DNA from: Candidatus Eremiobacterota bacterium
GTDB lineage: Bacteria; Vulcanimicrobiota; Vulcanimicrobiia; Vulcanimicrobiales; Vulcanimicrobiaceae
Assembly: GCA_019240525.1 (NCBI GenBank)
Contig: JAFAYE010000001.1
Span: 2,267,300 to 2,331,299, forward strand
DNA length: 64,000 nt
Direction of reading: 5' to 3'
A program made the translations under genes and the position numbers. Positions 17,141 through 25,321 of this stretch are shown piece after piece; positions within the stretch are counted from its first letter, which is position 1, and every line of letters starts with the position of its first letter. The notes under the pieces were generated by a model, which did not search any database, was not told the origin of the DNA, and saw only the letters and a program-made list of their open reading frames with translations.

Positions 17141-17989
17141 TCACACGCGCCGGACAATCGAAACAACTCGGGAGGCAAGTTTCTTGAAGAGGCCGGCAAC
17201 GTCTCCGGAAACCGCCGAGCCGTTCGGCAGTTTGGAATCGAGCTTGAGCGCTTTGAGCTGATCCTCGAGCTCTGCCAAAATCTGCGGGCTCGGCGTTTCG
17301 GGAAAGCCGTCTTCGCCGAGATGGCTCAACAAGTAGCCGAGGCCGAAAGCTTCGGAGATGACGGGACCGTAGGCGATCACGAGGACGGTTTCGACGGCCG
17401 CCTTATCGAGTTTAATTTCGGGCAGACTTTCGTTAATCAGTTTGAGGCGGGATGCGGCGGTGCGGAAGATCGATTGCGTTTGCGCCGATGGCAGCGCCTC
17501 GCTTCGGCGGTGAAAATAAAAGCCGACGAGCAGCGCATCGCCGACGCGGTCGCGATCGAGCGCGCCGGTAAGATCGATTTTGCTTTGCAATGTGGAAACG
17601 CGCGATCGCATGTCACGGAGCTCCGCCTGGACGCCGCGATATTGTTCGAAATCCAGCCGGCGCTCTTCCTGATGGCGCAGGCGGTCAGCCTGGCGCTCGC
17701 GTTGCATGCGACGAATCTCCGGCTGGAACCGCAAGAGGTCGCTAAGGCAGAGGGCGACCAAACCGGCGAGTGCGCCGCCAATAATCAATCCCCCATCCCG
17801 GACTTCGCCGGAAATGAGCTGTTTTGCGGCGAGCACCTCGGTCAGCGCAATGAGCAAAACTCCGCCTACAATTCCAAAGCAGACGGTGACATGAAATCGC
17901 CAGCCGGCCGTCTTATTGCCGGCCAATCGCCCCGGGCTGGACACTCTTGGCGCCTCCGGTGAGGGCGCTTCAACAAAGGATCGGCTCAT
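17141..17989 (-). CDS. Membrane protein with coiled-coil cytoplasmic domain
   Basis: A 282-residue protein. Two hydrophobic segments lie at about residues 32-52 (FHVTVCFGIVGGVLLIALTEV) and 67-88, followed by a highly charged helix at about 93-140 (QPEIRRMQRERQ.. LRHQEERRLDFEQY) that should form a coiled coil. The rest is mostly helical. No catalytic motif is recognised. The start codon has no clear ribosome site. It is separated by a 98-bp gap from the lipoprotein gene downstream on the same strand. Confidence 0.5.
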   Translation of the reverse strand: MSRSFVEAPSPEAPRVSSPGRLAGNKTAGWRFHVTVCFGIVGGVLLIALTEVLAAKQLISGEVRDGGLIIGGALAGLVALCLSDLLRFQPEIRRMQRERQADRLRHQEERRLDFEQYRGVQAELRDMRSRVSTLQSKIDLTGALDRDRVGDALLVGFYFHRRSEALPSAQTQSIFRTAASRLKLINESLPEIKLDKAAVETVLVIAYGPVISEAFGLGYLLSHLGEDGFPETPSPQILAELEDQLKALKLDSKLPNGSAVSGDVAGLFKKLASRVVSIVRRV

Positions 17990-18102
17990 CCCGCCCCTGA
18001 CGGCGAACGACCTGAGCTTAGGGTGCCGAAATCACCAAATGCCTTTGTTCCGCTCCGGGCTCTTGAGCGAACAATTCATCGATCGCCAAACCCGGTTGCA
18101 CC

Positions 18103-18125
18103 AGCGGGCGCGCCGCGCGCCCGCT
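18103..18125. terminator. GC-only perfect hairpin at a gene end
   Basis: AGCGGGCGCG at 18103-18112 pairs with CGCGCCCGCT at 18116-18125 around a 3-base loop. The right arm overlaps the stop codon of the 75-residue gene on the minus strand. A stem of this kind could stop transcription or protect RNA, but I see no uridine tract on the minus strand, so a classical intrinsic terminator is not shown. Confidence 0.35.
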
Positions 18126-18351
18126 AATGCGTCTGCGTATTCGTTGTGGAGTTGGTGTCGCTCTTCGCCGCTCCGGAGTTGGGCTGAGTAATGGTCGTCG
18201 TGCTGCTATTGGTGGTGGACGTCGAGTTCCACGGATGCCAATAGAAAAGCACGATCAAAACTGCGGCGACGACTACGACGATTCCGATGACCCATGCTAC
18301 TGGGCCAGCCGAATTGCCTTGAACTTCGACGACTCGGGGTTCATCACGCAT
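18124..18351 (-). CDS. Small single-pass membrane protein with Ser/Thr-rich tail
   Basis: A 75-residue protein: short soluble N-terminus, membrane segment (VAWVIGIVVVVAAVLIVLFYW, about 18-38), then a tail rich in Asn, Ser and Thr. GAGG lies 8 bases before the ATG at 18349-18351. Its stop falls inside a perfect hairpin. It is downstream of the GDPH-motif protein at 18424-19428 on the same strand, but the two are 72 bp apart. No family is recognised. Confidence 0.5.
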   Translation of the reverse strand: MRDEPRVVEVQGNSAGPVAWVIGIVVVVAAVLIVLFYWHPWNSTSTTNSSTTTITQPNSGAAKSDTNSTTNTQTH

Positions 18352-18423
18352 GCTTCATACCTCAGGAAGCATTCTTCCCCAGCCTCGCCAGGATTAACCT
18401 TAAAGAATGATGGGCCGCGATTG

Positions 18424-19428
18424 CTAGTAGAGCGGCTGCGGCTCGTCCTCAATCGGCGATGGGATGGGGCCGAGTATCGGGCTTGGCATTGGCACGCCGA
18501 TCGGTTCAGGACTCGGCGGAATCGGCTCTGGCGTAGGCAGCCCCGGAGGCGGTCCTGGGATGGGGCCTGAGACCGAACCGTGGCGGCGTTCGTAACCGTT
18601 GACGAGTGTCCCGCCGAGGTCGACGTCGTGCGCCGTGACCTCGACGTTGACGCCTTTGCCTTCGGGCGTGAGCGTCGACTCGATACGCCCTCCGTTTCCG
18701 TTCTGCGCGGAGACGAGGAGCGAGCCATTTTGTTCGTATGTTACCGCCTCGCCGTTGCCCAGCTGCAACGTTTGTCCCTTGGCGATCGGGATCGAGTCTC
18801 CATAACTGTCGATCGTCGCGTCGCCGTTATTGTTCATGCTGACGGTGGTCGCGCCATTGTTCAGCGTGACCGTCGCTTTTTGGTTCCACGTGACTCCGTT
18901 GGAGTTGGGCGGCGTAACTTGCGTCGAGATGCGAAAGCCGCCGGCAAAAGAATTCGAATTGAGCAGATCGGGCTGGGACGTCATGTTGTTCCATTTTGCG
19001 CCGTTGAAGGATAGGTGTGGATCGCCCTCGCTCGAGCCATTTGCATTTTGGAAGAATCGCTCGTTGCCGTAGGGCGGGCACCCCGAACCATTTGCCGGAC
19101 AGGGGGTGGGGCCGTTGGGCGGACAGTTGCCCGATCCGTAGGGAGGGTTACAGCCATAACCCATGAGCGACTGCAGCATCTGCATCAGTTGCTGCAGGAT
19201 GCTCATCAGCGGTCCGAGCGCGCTTTGCGTGGATCCCCAACCGCCGTTGCCTCCGCCAAACTGCGGCATGGTGCTGCTTTCGCTGCTCATCCAAGGCGGA
19301 ACGAAGCGCGAAATATTGTCGCCCGTGGCCGGCGCGGAGCCTTGAAAGGTGCCCTCCGCTTGAGTATTGAGGGCCGGCGATCCGAGTGGATTTGAATTGA
19401 TGGCGCTCTCGAGCGGTTGTACGTACAT
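18424..19428 (-). CDS. GDPH-motif protein (DUF1521-like) with proline-rich tail
   Basis: A 334-residue protein. ATG 19426-19428 follows an exact GGAGG site and gives a mature start without a classical signal peptide. The N-terminal third is low-complexity, including a hydrophobic helix (ILQQLMQMLQSLM) and a cysteine/proline/glycine-rich segment. From residue 135 comes GDPHLSFNG followed by beta-rich repeated strands (VSMNNNGDATI, VTYEQNGSLLVS, VTAHDVDLGG), and the last 40 residues are proline-rich. The GDPH box is the site of calcium-dependent Asp-Pro cleavage in DUF1521/NopE proteins and of acid cleavage in mucin VWD domains; the likeness is motif-level, so similar processing here is inference. 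It may be exported by a non-Sec route. Confidence 0.6.
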   Translation of the reverse strand: MYVQPLESAINSNPLGSPALNTQAEGTFQGSAPATGDNISRFVPPWMSSESSTMPQFGGGNGGWGSTQSALGPLMSILQQLMQMLQSLMGYGCNPPYGSGNCPPNGPTPCPANGSGCPPYGNERFFQNANGSSEGDPHLSFNGAKWNNMTSQPDLLNSNSFAGGFRISTQVTPPNSNGVTWNQKATVTLNNGATTVSMNNNGDATIDSYGDSIPIAKGQTLQLGNGEAVTYEQNGSLLVSAQNGNGGRIESTLTPEGKGVNVEVTAHDVDLGGTLVNGYERRHGSVSGPIPGPPPGLPTPEPIPPSPEPIGVPMPSPILGPIPSPIEDEPQPLY

Positions 19429-19521
19429 AATAAACCTCCGTCGTCGTAAGTGCGCGTCCATCACGACGATCTCGGCGGCCGACAAGGGAGCGCCGGCGCC
19501 GCGGAAAAACCGGGTGCAAGC

Positions 19522-20623
19522 ATGAGCGAAACGCAGATAGCCGCAGTTAGCCGCCTCGAAGAACGCCTCGACGCACTCAAGGAGCGGCTTTGACGACGTA
19601 GGCAAGCGCCGGCGAATAGCCGAGCTGGACGAGCGTTCGCGCGCTCAGGAGTTTTGGAGCGACCCGGAAGCGGCGCAACGTGTCATGAAAGAATTGGCCG
19701 AACTGCGGGATCAAGCGGCCTCGTTCGACGGTGTGGCCGAGATGCTCGGCGATGCACGCGAACTCCTCGCCCTCTTCACCGACGATCCCGCGGCCGAACG
19801 AGAAGCCGATAGCGGTATCGCATCCGCTACGGAAGCCATCGAGCGCCTCGAGATGGCGGCGAGCTTCAGCGGTGAATTCGATGCGCGCAACGCGATCGTC
19901 AGCATCTTCGCGGGCGCCGGCGGCGTCGACGCCGCCGACTGGACGGCGATGCTCGCGCGCATGTACGTGCGCTGGGCCGAATCGAACGGCTATCAAACCC
20001 AGATCGTCGAGGAGTCCGCGGCCGAAGAAGCGGGCCTAAAATCGATCACATTTTTCGTACGCGGGCGCAACGCGTACGGAATGCTCGAAAGCGAGCGCGG
20101 CGTGCATCGTTTGGTGCGTCTGTCGCCCTTCGATGCCGCGCATCGGCGGCATACGTCATTCGCCGCCGTCGACATCATCCCCGAAGTCGAGGAGGGCGAT
20201 GCAGCCGACGTGGAGCTCAAACCCGACGATTTGCGAATCGAAACGTTTAAATCAGGGGGCGCGGGCGGCCAGTACGTCAACAAAACGGAGTCCGCGGTGC
20301 GCGTCGTCCATCTTCCGACGGGCATCGTCGTTGCCTCGCAGCAAGAGCGTTCGCAGGCTCAAAATCGCGACGTCGCATTCAAGATCCTTCGCGCGAAGCT
20401 GGCGGTGCGGGCTGCCGAGGAGCGCGATCAAAAGCTTGCCGATTTACGCGGCGAGCGTCAAGCGAATGAATGGGGATCGCAAATTCGTTCCTACGTGCTT
20501 CAGCCGTACCAACTCGTCAAGGATCACCGAACGGGAGTGGAAACCGCGAACGTCGGTGAAGTGCTCGACGGTACCATCGATACCTTTATCTGGCCCTACT
20601 TGCAACAACGGGAGCCTTCGTGA
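19522..20623 (+). CDS. prfB: Peptide chain release factor 2, programmed +1 frameshift
   Basis: RF2 terminates translation at UGA and UAA. The frame from ATG 19522 reaches TGA at codon 24 (19591-19593); shifting +1 at the CTT-TGA-C site continues into the large frame to 20623, giving 366 residues, which is normal for RF2. The GGQ catalytic motif (KSGGAGGQYVNKTESA) is present, as is the FWSDPEAA segment at the start of the N-terminal domain, encoded in the shifted frame before the internal ATG at 19685. Beginning at 19685 would lose part of that domain. It is followed by OsmC with a 4-base overlap. RF2 abundance should regulate its own frameshifting. Confidence 0.93.
19579..19594 (+). promoter_or_regulatory. 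prfB: prfB programmed frameshift signal
   Basis: AAGGAG at 19579-19584, a CGG spacer, CTT at 19588-19590 and TGA C at 19591-19594. This is the arrangement found in E. coli prfB, where an internal Shine-Dalgarno-like site three bases before CTT stimulates slippage onto the following UUU frame. Slow UGA decoding when RF2 is scarce favours the shift. Confidence 0.9.
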
Positions 20624-21120
20624 ACTCAGAACAGCTTCGTGCGCTCCAGACCCCGATCAAGGAGCGCTACAAAACTGAGCCCCAAACCGCGTCGCTTACG
20701 CTGCGAGCCCAGGGGCAATTGGGCGATGGCATCACCTGCAACGTGCAGACCGGCAAAGCGCTCGTAGCGGCCGGACTCCATCCGGCAACGGGCGGCGACG
20801 GACTGAGCGCGTGCTCTGGCGACATGCTGCTCGAGGCCTTGGCGGCCTGCGCCGGTGTCACGCTCAACGCGGTCGCCACGGCAATGGGAATCGACATTCG
20901 CGCCGGGGGCGTCGTAGCCGAAGGCGACCTAGACTTTCGTGGAACGCTTGGCGTCGCGAAAGATGTCCCGGTCGGGTTGTCACGCATTCGGTTGCGATTC
21001 GAGCTCGACACGGATGCACCGAGCGATCAGCTCGATACGCTGATCCGTCTGACGGAACGCTATTGCGTCGTCTATCAAACGCTGCGGCACTCGCCCGAGA
21101 TGTCGGTGGAGCGCGTCTAG
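20620..21120 (+). CDS. OsmC-family protein
   Basis: A 166-residue OsmC/Ohr-superfamily protein. The GTG start at 20620 overlaps the prfB stop (GTGA). The sequence has the family's MLLEALAACAGVTLNAVATAMG helix with a catalytic-type cysteine (Cys in the LAACAG stretch) and a later conserved cysteine (RYCVVYQTL), the usual two-cysteine arrangement for thiol peroxidase activity, and the HSPE-x-x-V end. It may detoxify organic hydroperoxides, but subfamily assignment cannot be made from the sequence alone. Confidence 0.82.
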   Translation: MNSEQLRALQTPIKERYKTEPQTASLTLRAQGQLGDGITCNVQTGKALVAAGLHPATGGDGLSACSGDMLLEALAACAGVTLNAVATAMGIDIRAGGVVAEGDLDFRGTLGVAKDVPVGLSRIRLRFELDTDAPSDQLDTLIRLTERYCVVYQTLRHSPEMSVERV

Positions 21121-21122
21121 AC

Positions 21123-21944
21123 ATGCCGATGTACATGGACATCCACGAAATCGAGGGAGCAACACCGAAAGCCGTTGCCGATGCGCACCGGGCCGACATG
21201 AACGTGCAGGCGAAGTATGGAGTCGAGTATCACAAGTATTGGTTCAACGAGAAGCAAGCCAAGATTTTCTGCCTTTGCAGCGCACCGAGCGTCGAAGCCG
21301 CTAACACCGTTCACCGTGAAGCGCATGGATTGATCGCTCAAAAAATCATCGAGGTCGCGCCCGAAGTCGCTCAAGGATTCCTCGGTGGGTCCGAAGTCGA
21401 CGCAGGGGGCGCCGCGCTACTGCCTGGAACCGGCGACGTTCGCGATCCAGGAATTCGCACGATTCTCTTTACGGATATCGTCGAATCGACATCACTCACC
21501 CAGCGCCTCGGCGACGACGGCTGTATGGCGCTCATGTCGATTCACGACACGATCGTGCGCGATTCGCTCGCGCTGCACGGCGGCCGAGAGATCAAGCACA
21601 CCGGCGACGGCATCATGGCGGCCTTTCCTTCGGCGGCGGCGGCCGTTCGCTGTGCCGCACGCATCCAAAAGGCCTTGGGCGAGCACCCTTCGCGAGGCAG
21701 TGATTGTCCAGTAATCGTTCGGATTGGCGCCGCGGCCGGCGAACCGGTGGAGAATAACAGCGACCTTTTCGGAACGACGGTGCAGCTGGCCGCGCGACTC
21801 TGCGCGCAGGCGCAGCCCGAGCAGACATTGGTATCGAACGCCGTCGCCGAGCTCTGCATGGGCAAAGGAGTTTCATTTCGCGATCTGGGCGAGATTGCGT
21901 TGAAGGGCTTCGAGCGTCCGATTCGGGTTCACGCCGTCGAGTAA
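21123..21944 (+). CDS. DUF4242 domain fused to class III adenylate/guanylate cyclase
   Basis: A 273-residue protein starting at ATG 21123, immediately after the OsmC stop. Residues 1-90 are a DUF4242 (SCO4226-like nickel-binding) domain: MPMYMDIHEIEGATPKAVAD, EYHKYWFN, KIFCLCSAPSVEAANTVHREAH. Residues ~115-270 are a cyclase catalytic domain: ILFTDIVESTSLTQRLGDDG, the GDGIMAAF metal site, and DLFGTTVQLAARLC. The usual transition-state asparagine (VN) is replaced by glutamine (VQ), so activity is likely but not assured. A nucleotide signal tied to a metal-binding domain is the obvious reading. The next gene (DUF2079) begins right after. Confidence 0.82.
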   Translation: MPMYMDIHEIEGATPKAVADAHRADMNVQAKYGVEYHKYWFNEKQAKIFCLCSAPSVEAANTVHREAHGLIAQKIIEVAPEVAQGFLGGSEVDAGGAALLPGTGDVRDPGIRTILFTDIVESTSLTQRLGDDGCMALMSIHDTIVRDSLALHGGREIKHTGDGIMAAFPSAAAAVRCAARIQKALGEHPSRGSDCPVIVRIGAAAGEPVENNSDLFGTTVQLAARLCAQAQPEQTLVSNAVAELCMGKGVSFRDLGEIALKGFERPIRVHAVE

Positions 21945-21996
21945 AGATAAATTTCTCTGGATTGGGTGCCTCGTTTACGCGGCGCTCTTCACGTGG

Positions 21997-23277
21997 TTGG
22001 GGTCGGTCAAATATGCGGCGCACCGAAACCTCGTCGATTTCGGAATCTTCGCTCAAACCGTGGCCAGCGCGTGGGGCTGCTTTTGCAATCCTATTGAAGG
22101 AAGCCATTGGGCATATCACTTCTCGCCGATTCTCTACCCGGTGGCGATCGCGTTTGCAGCGATACGAACACCGCTGACCCTTGTAACGCTGCAGGCCGTG
22201 GCGGGCGCGCTCGTCGCCCCGCCGATTTACGCGTTAGTTCGAGCCAGAAGCGGCGTGTTGGCCGGACGACTCGCTGCGACGGTCGCATGGCTGTATCCGC
22301 CGCTGGCCGGGCTCATTTTCGGCGACTTTCACGAAAATGGATTCGCGCCGGCGGCGGTGGCCTGGACCGTCTACGCTTTCGATTCCGAGCGTTTGGGTTT
22401 GGCGCTGAGCGGTGCGCTCGTGACACTCTGCATCAAGGAAGATCAAGCAGTCTTTCTTGCGATCGCGGGCGGCCTCTCGGCGTGGCGGTATCGCGGAACG
22501 CAGCGAGGAGCCGTAGCGGCAGCGATCGCAATCGTAAGCCTCGCGGTCCTCGTGGCATTCTTCGCTTTAATTCGGCCTCACGCGGCCGTGGCGGCGGCGC
22601 CGTGGCAGCCCGAGCGCTTTTACGCGTGGGGAGCGCCTTTATCGAGCAGCGTGCCTGCGGAAATCGCAGCGAGACTCGGCTTTCTCCTCCTGATTTTCGT
22701 ACCGCTGCTCTTCTTGCCGTTTCGCTCGCGCGCAATGTGGGTCGCCGCTGCGCCGCTGGGCGAGGTGCTGTTGTCGCGAATGCCGACGACGTTCACGCTT
22801 GGAACACACTATGCCGGAGCGTGGATCGGTTACGTGATGGCGGCATTTGCATTTGCCGTACGCAAACTGCCGCCGCGGCGAGCGCGCACGATCTTGGCGG
22901 TCTGCGCGGGACTCTGCATTCTCGAGCTCGCGGTGGCCGATCCGCTCCATCCGGGATTGAACCTACGTCGCCCGCAAGCGCGGGACGTTGCACTCGGTCG
23001 ATTCTTGCGAACGCTTCCGCGCGATGCGAACGTCGCGACGCAAGAAGAAGCGTACACGCATCTCGCTGCGGTCGATCCGTACGCGCAGCTCGTGCCCGAA
23101 TCGCCAACGGAGCCGGTCGAAGCGTGTCTCGTGCTGCTCGATTGGAGCTTTCCGCAATCCCCACGCTTGCAAGAATACGGCGCGGCCTTTTTGGCAGCGA
23201 TGCGGGAGGGGCGGTACATTCGCATCGCCGCTTCGGATGGTATCGCGCTCTACCGCCGGGTGGGTGCTTGCAGATGA
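21997..23277 (+). CDS. DUF2079 membrane protein
   Basis: At least 426 residues with about 10 hydrophobic segments. DUF2079 features are clear: a KYAAHRNLVDFGIFAQ motif near the start, WAYHFSPILYP, LAATVAWLYPPLAGLIFGDFHENGFAPAAVAW and a periplasmic C-terminal part. The family resembles membrane glycosyltransferases of the GT-C type but its reaction is not known. The start is uncertain: the coding frame and its first membrane helix clearly run upstream of TTG 21997 to about 21952, where no ATG, GTG or TTG is available before the in-frame stop at 21901. An ATT at 21961 may be used. It is the last gene of the prfB set. Confidence 0.78.
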   Translation: MGSVKYAAHRNLVDFGIFAQTVASAWGCFCNPIEGSHWAYHFSPILYPVAIAFAAIRTPLTLVTLQAVAGALVAPPIYALVRARSGVLAGRLAATVAWLYPPLAGLIFGDFHENGFAPAAVAWTVYAFDSERLGLALSGALVTLCIKEDQAVFLAIAGGLSAWRYRGTQRGAVAAAIAIVSLAVLVAFFALIRPHAAVAAAPWQPERFYAWGAPLSSSVPAEIAARLGFLLLIFVPLLFLPFRSRAMWVAAAPLGEVLLSRMPTTFTLGTHYAGAWIGYVMAAFAFAVRKLPPRRARTILAVCAGLCILELAVADPLHPGLNLRRPQARDVALGRFLRTLPRDANVATQEEAYTHLAAVDPYAQLVPESPTEPVEACLVLLDWSFPQSPRLQEYGAAFLAAMREGRYIRIAASDGIALYRRVGACR

Positions 23278-23281
23278 CTTC

Positions 23282-24256
23282 CTACGTTGCTAGGAGTTGC
23301 GCGACCGCATCGGTCGCACGTCGTTGCCATCCGCCATCGGCGCGGACGATCCGATGCGGCGCGGCCCAGGGTGCCCAGCGAGCGATCTGAAGTGCGTATT
23401 CGCGTTGCGGCGGAAAGATCGCAACGACGGGCGTGCCGGTCATGCCTGCGACGTGCAGCGCGCCCGAGTCGGGCGTAACGATCAGCGGGGCCGCGGCAAT
23501 CGCTTCTTTCCAGGGCTCGAGCGCGTCGAAATAATCTATTGCGAGCTGCGACGCCGCCGCAATGCGGTTGGCGTACTCGGATTCGCGCGCGGCGCATAAG
23601 AGTTGTAACGCCCGGTATTCGCGCAGTTGAAAGAGCAGTTCGCAAACATGCTCGACAGGAATGCCGATGCGTTCCCATTTGTCGGTGATCTGGACGGCGA
23701 TGCGATGGCCGGGATCGGGCTCTCGCTCGAGCAGGAGCGGACGAAGTTCGGCGACGTCGCTGGTGGGGGATTCATCGCCGAGGAGCGACTCGCCCAGCGT
23801 GAAAAGCACTTCGCACTCGTGCGGTCCGCGGGGGTCCAAGCCCGCACTGCGATAGACGCTGCGGCTGAGCAGGCGGCGTCCCCAGATGGCCTTGAGCGGC
23901 TTGCCCCACGGATCGGCGAAGCCGATGCGAACGGGCGCACCGACGGCGGCGGCAAGCCGGTAGCCGGCTGGATCTTCGGTTGGCACCAGGACGTGCGAAT
24001 ATTGGCGCGACGCCAGCTCGTGGCCAAACATGGCGATGAGGTTGCGATTCGATCGCGAGTCGTTGCGTAGTGCGAAGGGAGCCATTACAATGCTACGCGC
24101 CGCTCGCGAGGCGAAGATGCCGCCGTTCGAATCGCGCAGGACGATGTCCACGGGTATCGATCGGCGGCGGAGAGCGGCCAGCAGGGGCGTCAACGCAACG
24201 GCATCGCCGATACCGTCGAGGCGGATGATGAGCACCGACGGTGAAACCTCCGGCAT
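23282..24256 (-). CDS. Glycosyltransferase family 9 (heptosyltransferase-like)
   Basis: A 324-residue GT9 protein. The N-terminal VLIIRLDGIGDAVALTPLLAAL motif and the C-terminal APLIVTPDSGALHVAGMTGTPVVAIF nucleotide-sugar motif are diagnostic. Heptosyltransferases add sugars to lipopolysaccharide core; whether this bacterium has classical LPS heptose is not shown. It is tail-to-tail with the DUF2079 gene and divergent from ybjQ. Confidence 0.85.
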   Translation of the reverse strand: MPEVSPSVLIIRLDGIGDAVALTPLLAALRRRSIPVDIVLRDSNGGIFASRAARSIVMAPFALRNDSRSNRNLIAMFGHELASRQYSHVLVPTEDPAGYRLAAAVGAPVRIGFADPWGKPLKAIWGRRLLSRSVYRSAGLDPRGPHECEVLFTLGESLLGDESPTSDVAELRPLLLEREPDPGHRIAVQITDKWERIGIPVEHVCELLFQLREYRALQLLCAARESEYANRIAAASQLAIDYFDALEPWKEAIAAAPLIVTPDSGALHVAGMTGTPVVAIFPPQREYALQIARWAPWAAPHRIVRADGGWQRRATDAVAQLLAT

Positions 24257-24304
24257 GCTCGCTCATTCCGACCGAGAATTCGCCGCGGCCTGCTTTGTAA
24301 TGTC

Positions 24305-24643
24305 ATGATCGCTCGTGAGGACGTCGTGACCTTCGATCAACTCGATGGTTATCGCACGTTGCGCAGCCTCGGCCACGTTTCGGGCAGCGCATCTCGTCCC
24401 CGCAACCGCCTGCGCTCCACCTTCCGCAGCCTTGGGATGCTGATCGGGTTATCCAGCGCCGAGTTCTTGAGCGATGCGGAGCAACTGCGTAGCGACGCGC
24501 TCGAAGCGCTTCGCCGGCGTGCCGACTCGATGGGCGCGAACGCGGTCATCGGGTTGCAGTTTTTCGTTTCCGAGGGAGACGACGGTTCGTGCGAAGTCGT
24601 CGCCTTCGGACAGGCCGTTACCGTACGCGAGGATCGGGGTTGA
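24305..24643 (+). CDS. YbjQ-family heavy-metal-binding-like domain protein
   Basis: A 112-residue YbjQ/DUF74 protein, with GYRTLRSLGHVSG at the start and SMGANAVIGLQFF plus AFGQAVTV in the second half, the family's signature. Members form pentameric rings; no reaction is known. It ends one base before the uracil-DNA glycosylase start, so the two are in one operon. Confidence 0.82.
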   Translation: MIAREDVVTFDQLDGYRTLRSLGHVSGSASRPRNRLRSTFRSLGMLIGLSSAEFLSDAEQLRSDALEALRRRADSMGANAVIGLQFFVSEGDDGSCEVVAFGQAVTVREDRG

Positions 24644-25321
24644 GTGAACGAATCCGAACGAGCGCGCCGGCATGAGCTGCTCGCCGCGGAGTCGCTTGCG
24701 GCGGCGGCCTGCCGCAAGTGTGCGATCGGCTACGAACGGCGTCATAACGTTTACGGCGAGGGCGACCCCTGCGCGCGACTCGTGGTGATTGGTGAAGGTC
24801 CGGGTGAGACCGAAGATCAGCTGGGGCGACCATTCGTCGGGCGCGCAGGTCAATTGCTCGACCGCATGCTCGCGGCAATCGGCCTCGAGCGCGGGGAAGT
24901 CTACATCTGCAATACGGTGAAATGCCGGCCTACGCTGCCGGGGGCAAACGGGCCGCGCAATCGCGCTCCCGACCCACAGGAAATGGAGAACTGCCGTCCG
25001 TTCTTGAACGAACAGATCGCGATTGTCGCGCCGGCGGTCATTCTCGCGCTCGGAGCCCCTGCGGCGAAATCGTTCCTCGGAAAGGAGTTTCAGATTACGC
25101 GCATGCGTGGACGCTGGTATGCCGGTCCCGATGACATACCGCTCATGGTAACCTTCCATCCCGCCTACATTCTGCGTCAAACCGGCGGCGAGATCGAAGG
25201 CGTCAAGCGCATGGTCTGGGCCGATCTCAAAGCGGTGCGCGCCAAGCTCGACGAGCAACCTGCGCCGCCCGCAATCGATATGGTCGAAGTTCGGCAGGCG
25301 GGTCTGTTTGAATCCCCTTGA
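24644..25321 (+). CDS. Uracil-DNA glycosylase, type 4/5 family (Fe-S)
   Basis: A 225-residue DNA repair enzyme that removes uracil from DNA. GEGPGETEDQLGRPFVGRAG (about 50-69) is the family 4 motif; TFHPAYILR is the second active-site motif. Cysteines at 23 and 26, with further ones at 94 and 117, fit the 4Fe-4S set. GTG start adjacent to the ybjQ stop. It overlaps rlmN by 14 bp. Confidence 0.88.
   Translation: MNESERARRHELLAAESLAAAACRKCAIGYERRHNVYGEGDPCARLVVIGEGPGETEDQLGRPFVGRAGQLLDRMLAAIGLERGEVYICNTVKCRPTLPGANGPRNRAPDPQEMENCRPFLNEQIAIVAPAVILALGAPAAKSFLGKEFQITRMRGRWYAGPDDIPLMVTFHPAYILRQTGGEIEGVKRMVWADLKAVRAKLDEQPAPPAIDMVEVRQAGLFESP

Noticed and set aside
18103-18125. Confirmed intrinsic terminator
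   Set aside because: Perfect stem but no uridine tract; kept only as a hairpin.
19685-20623. RF2 starting at the internal ATG
   Set aside because: Loses part of the N-terminal domain; a complete frameshift signal lies upstream.
22107-23390. Long Arg-rich frame overlapping the DUF2079 gene
   Set aside because: Codon bias and membrane pattern belong to the other frame; this is a shadow.
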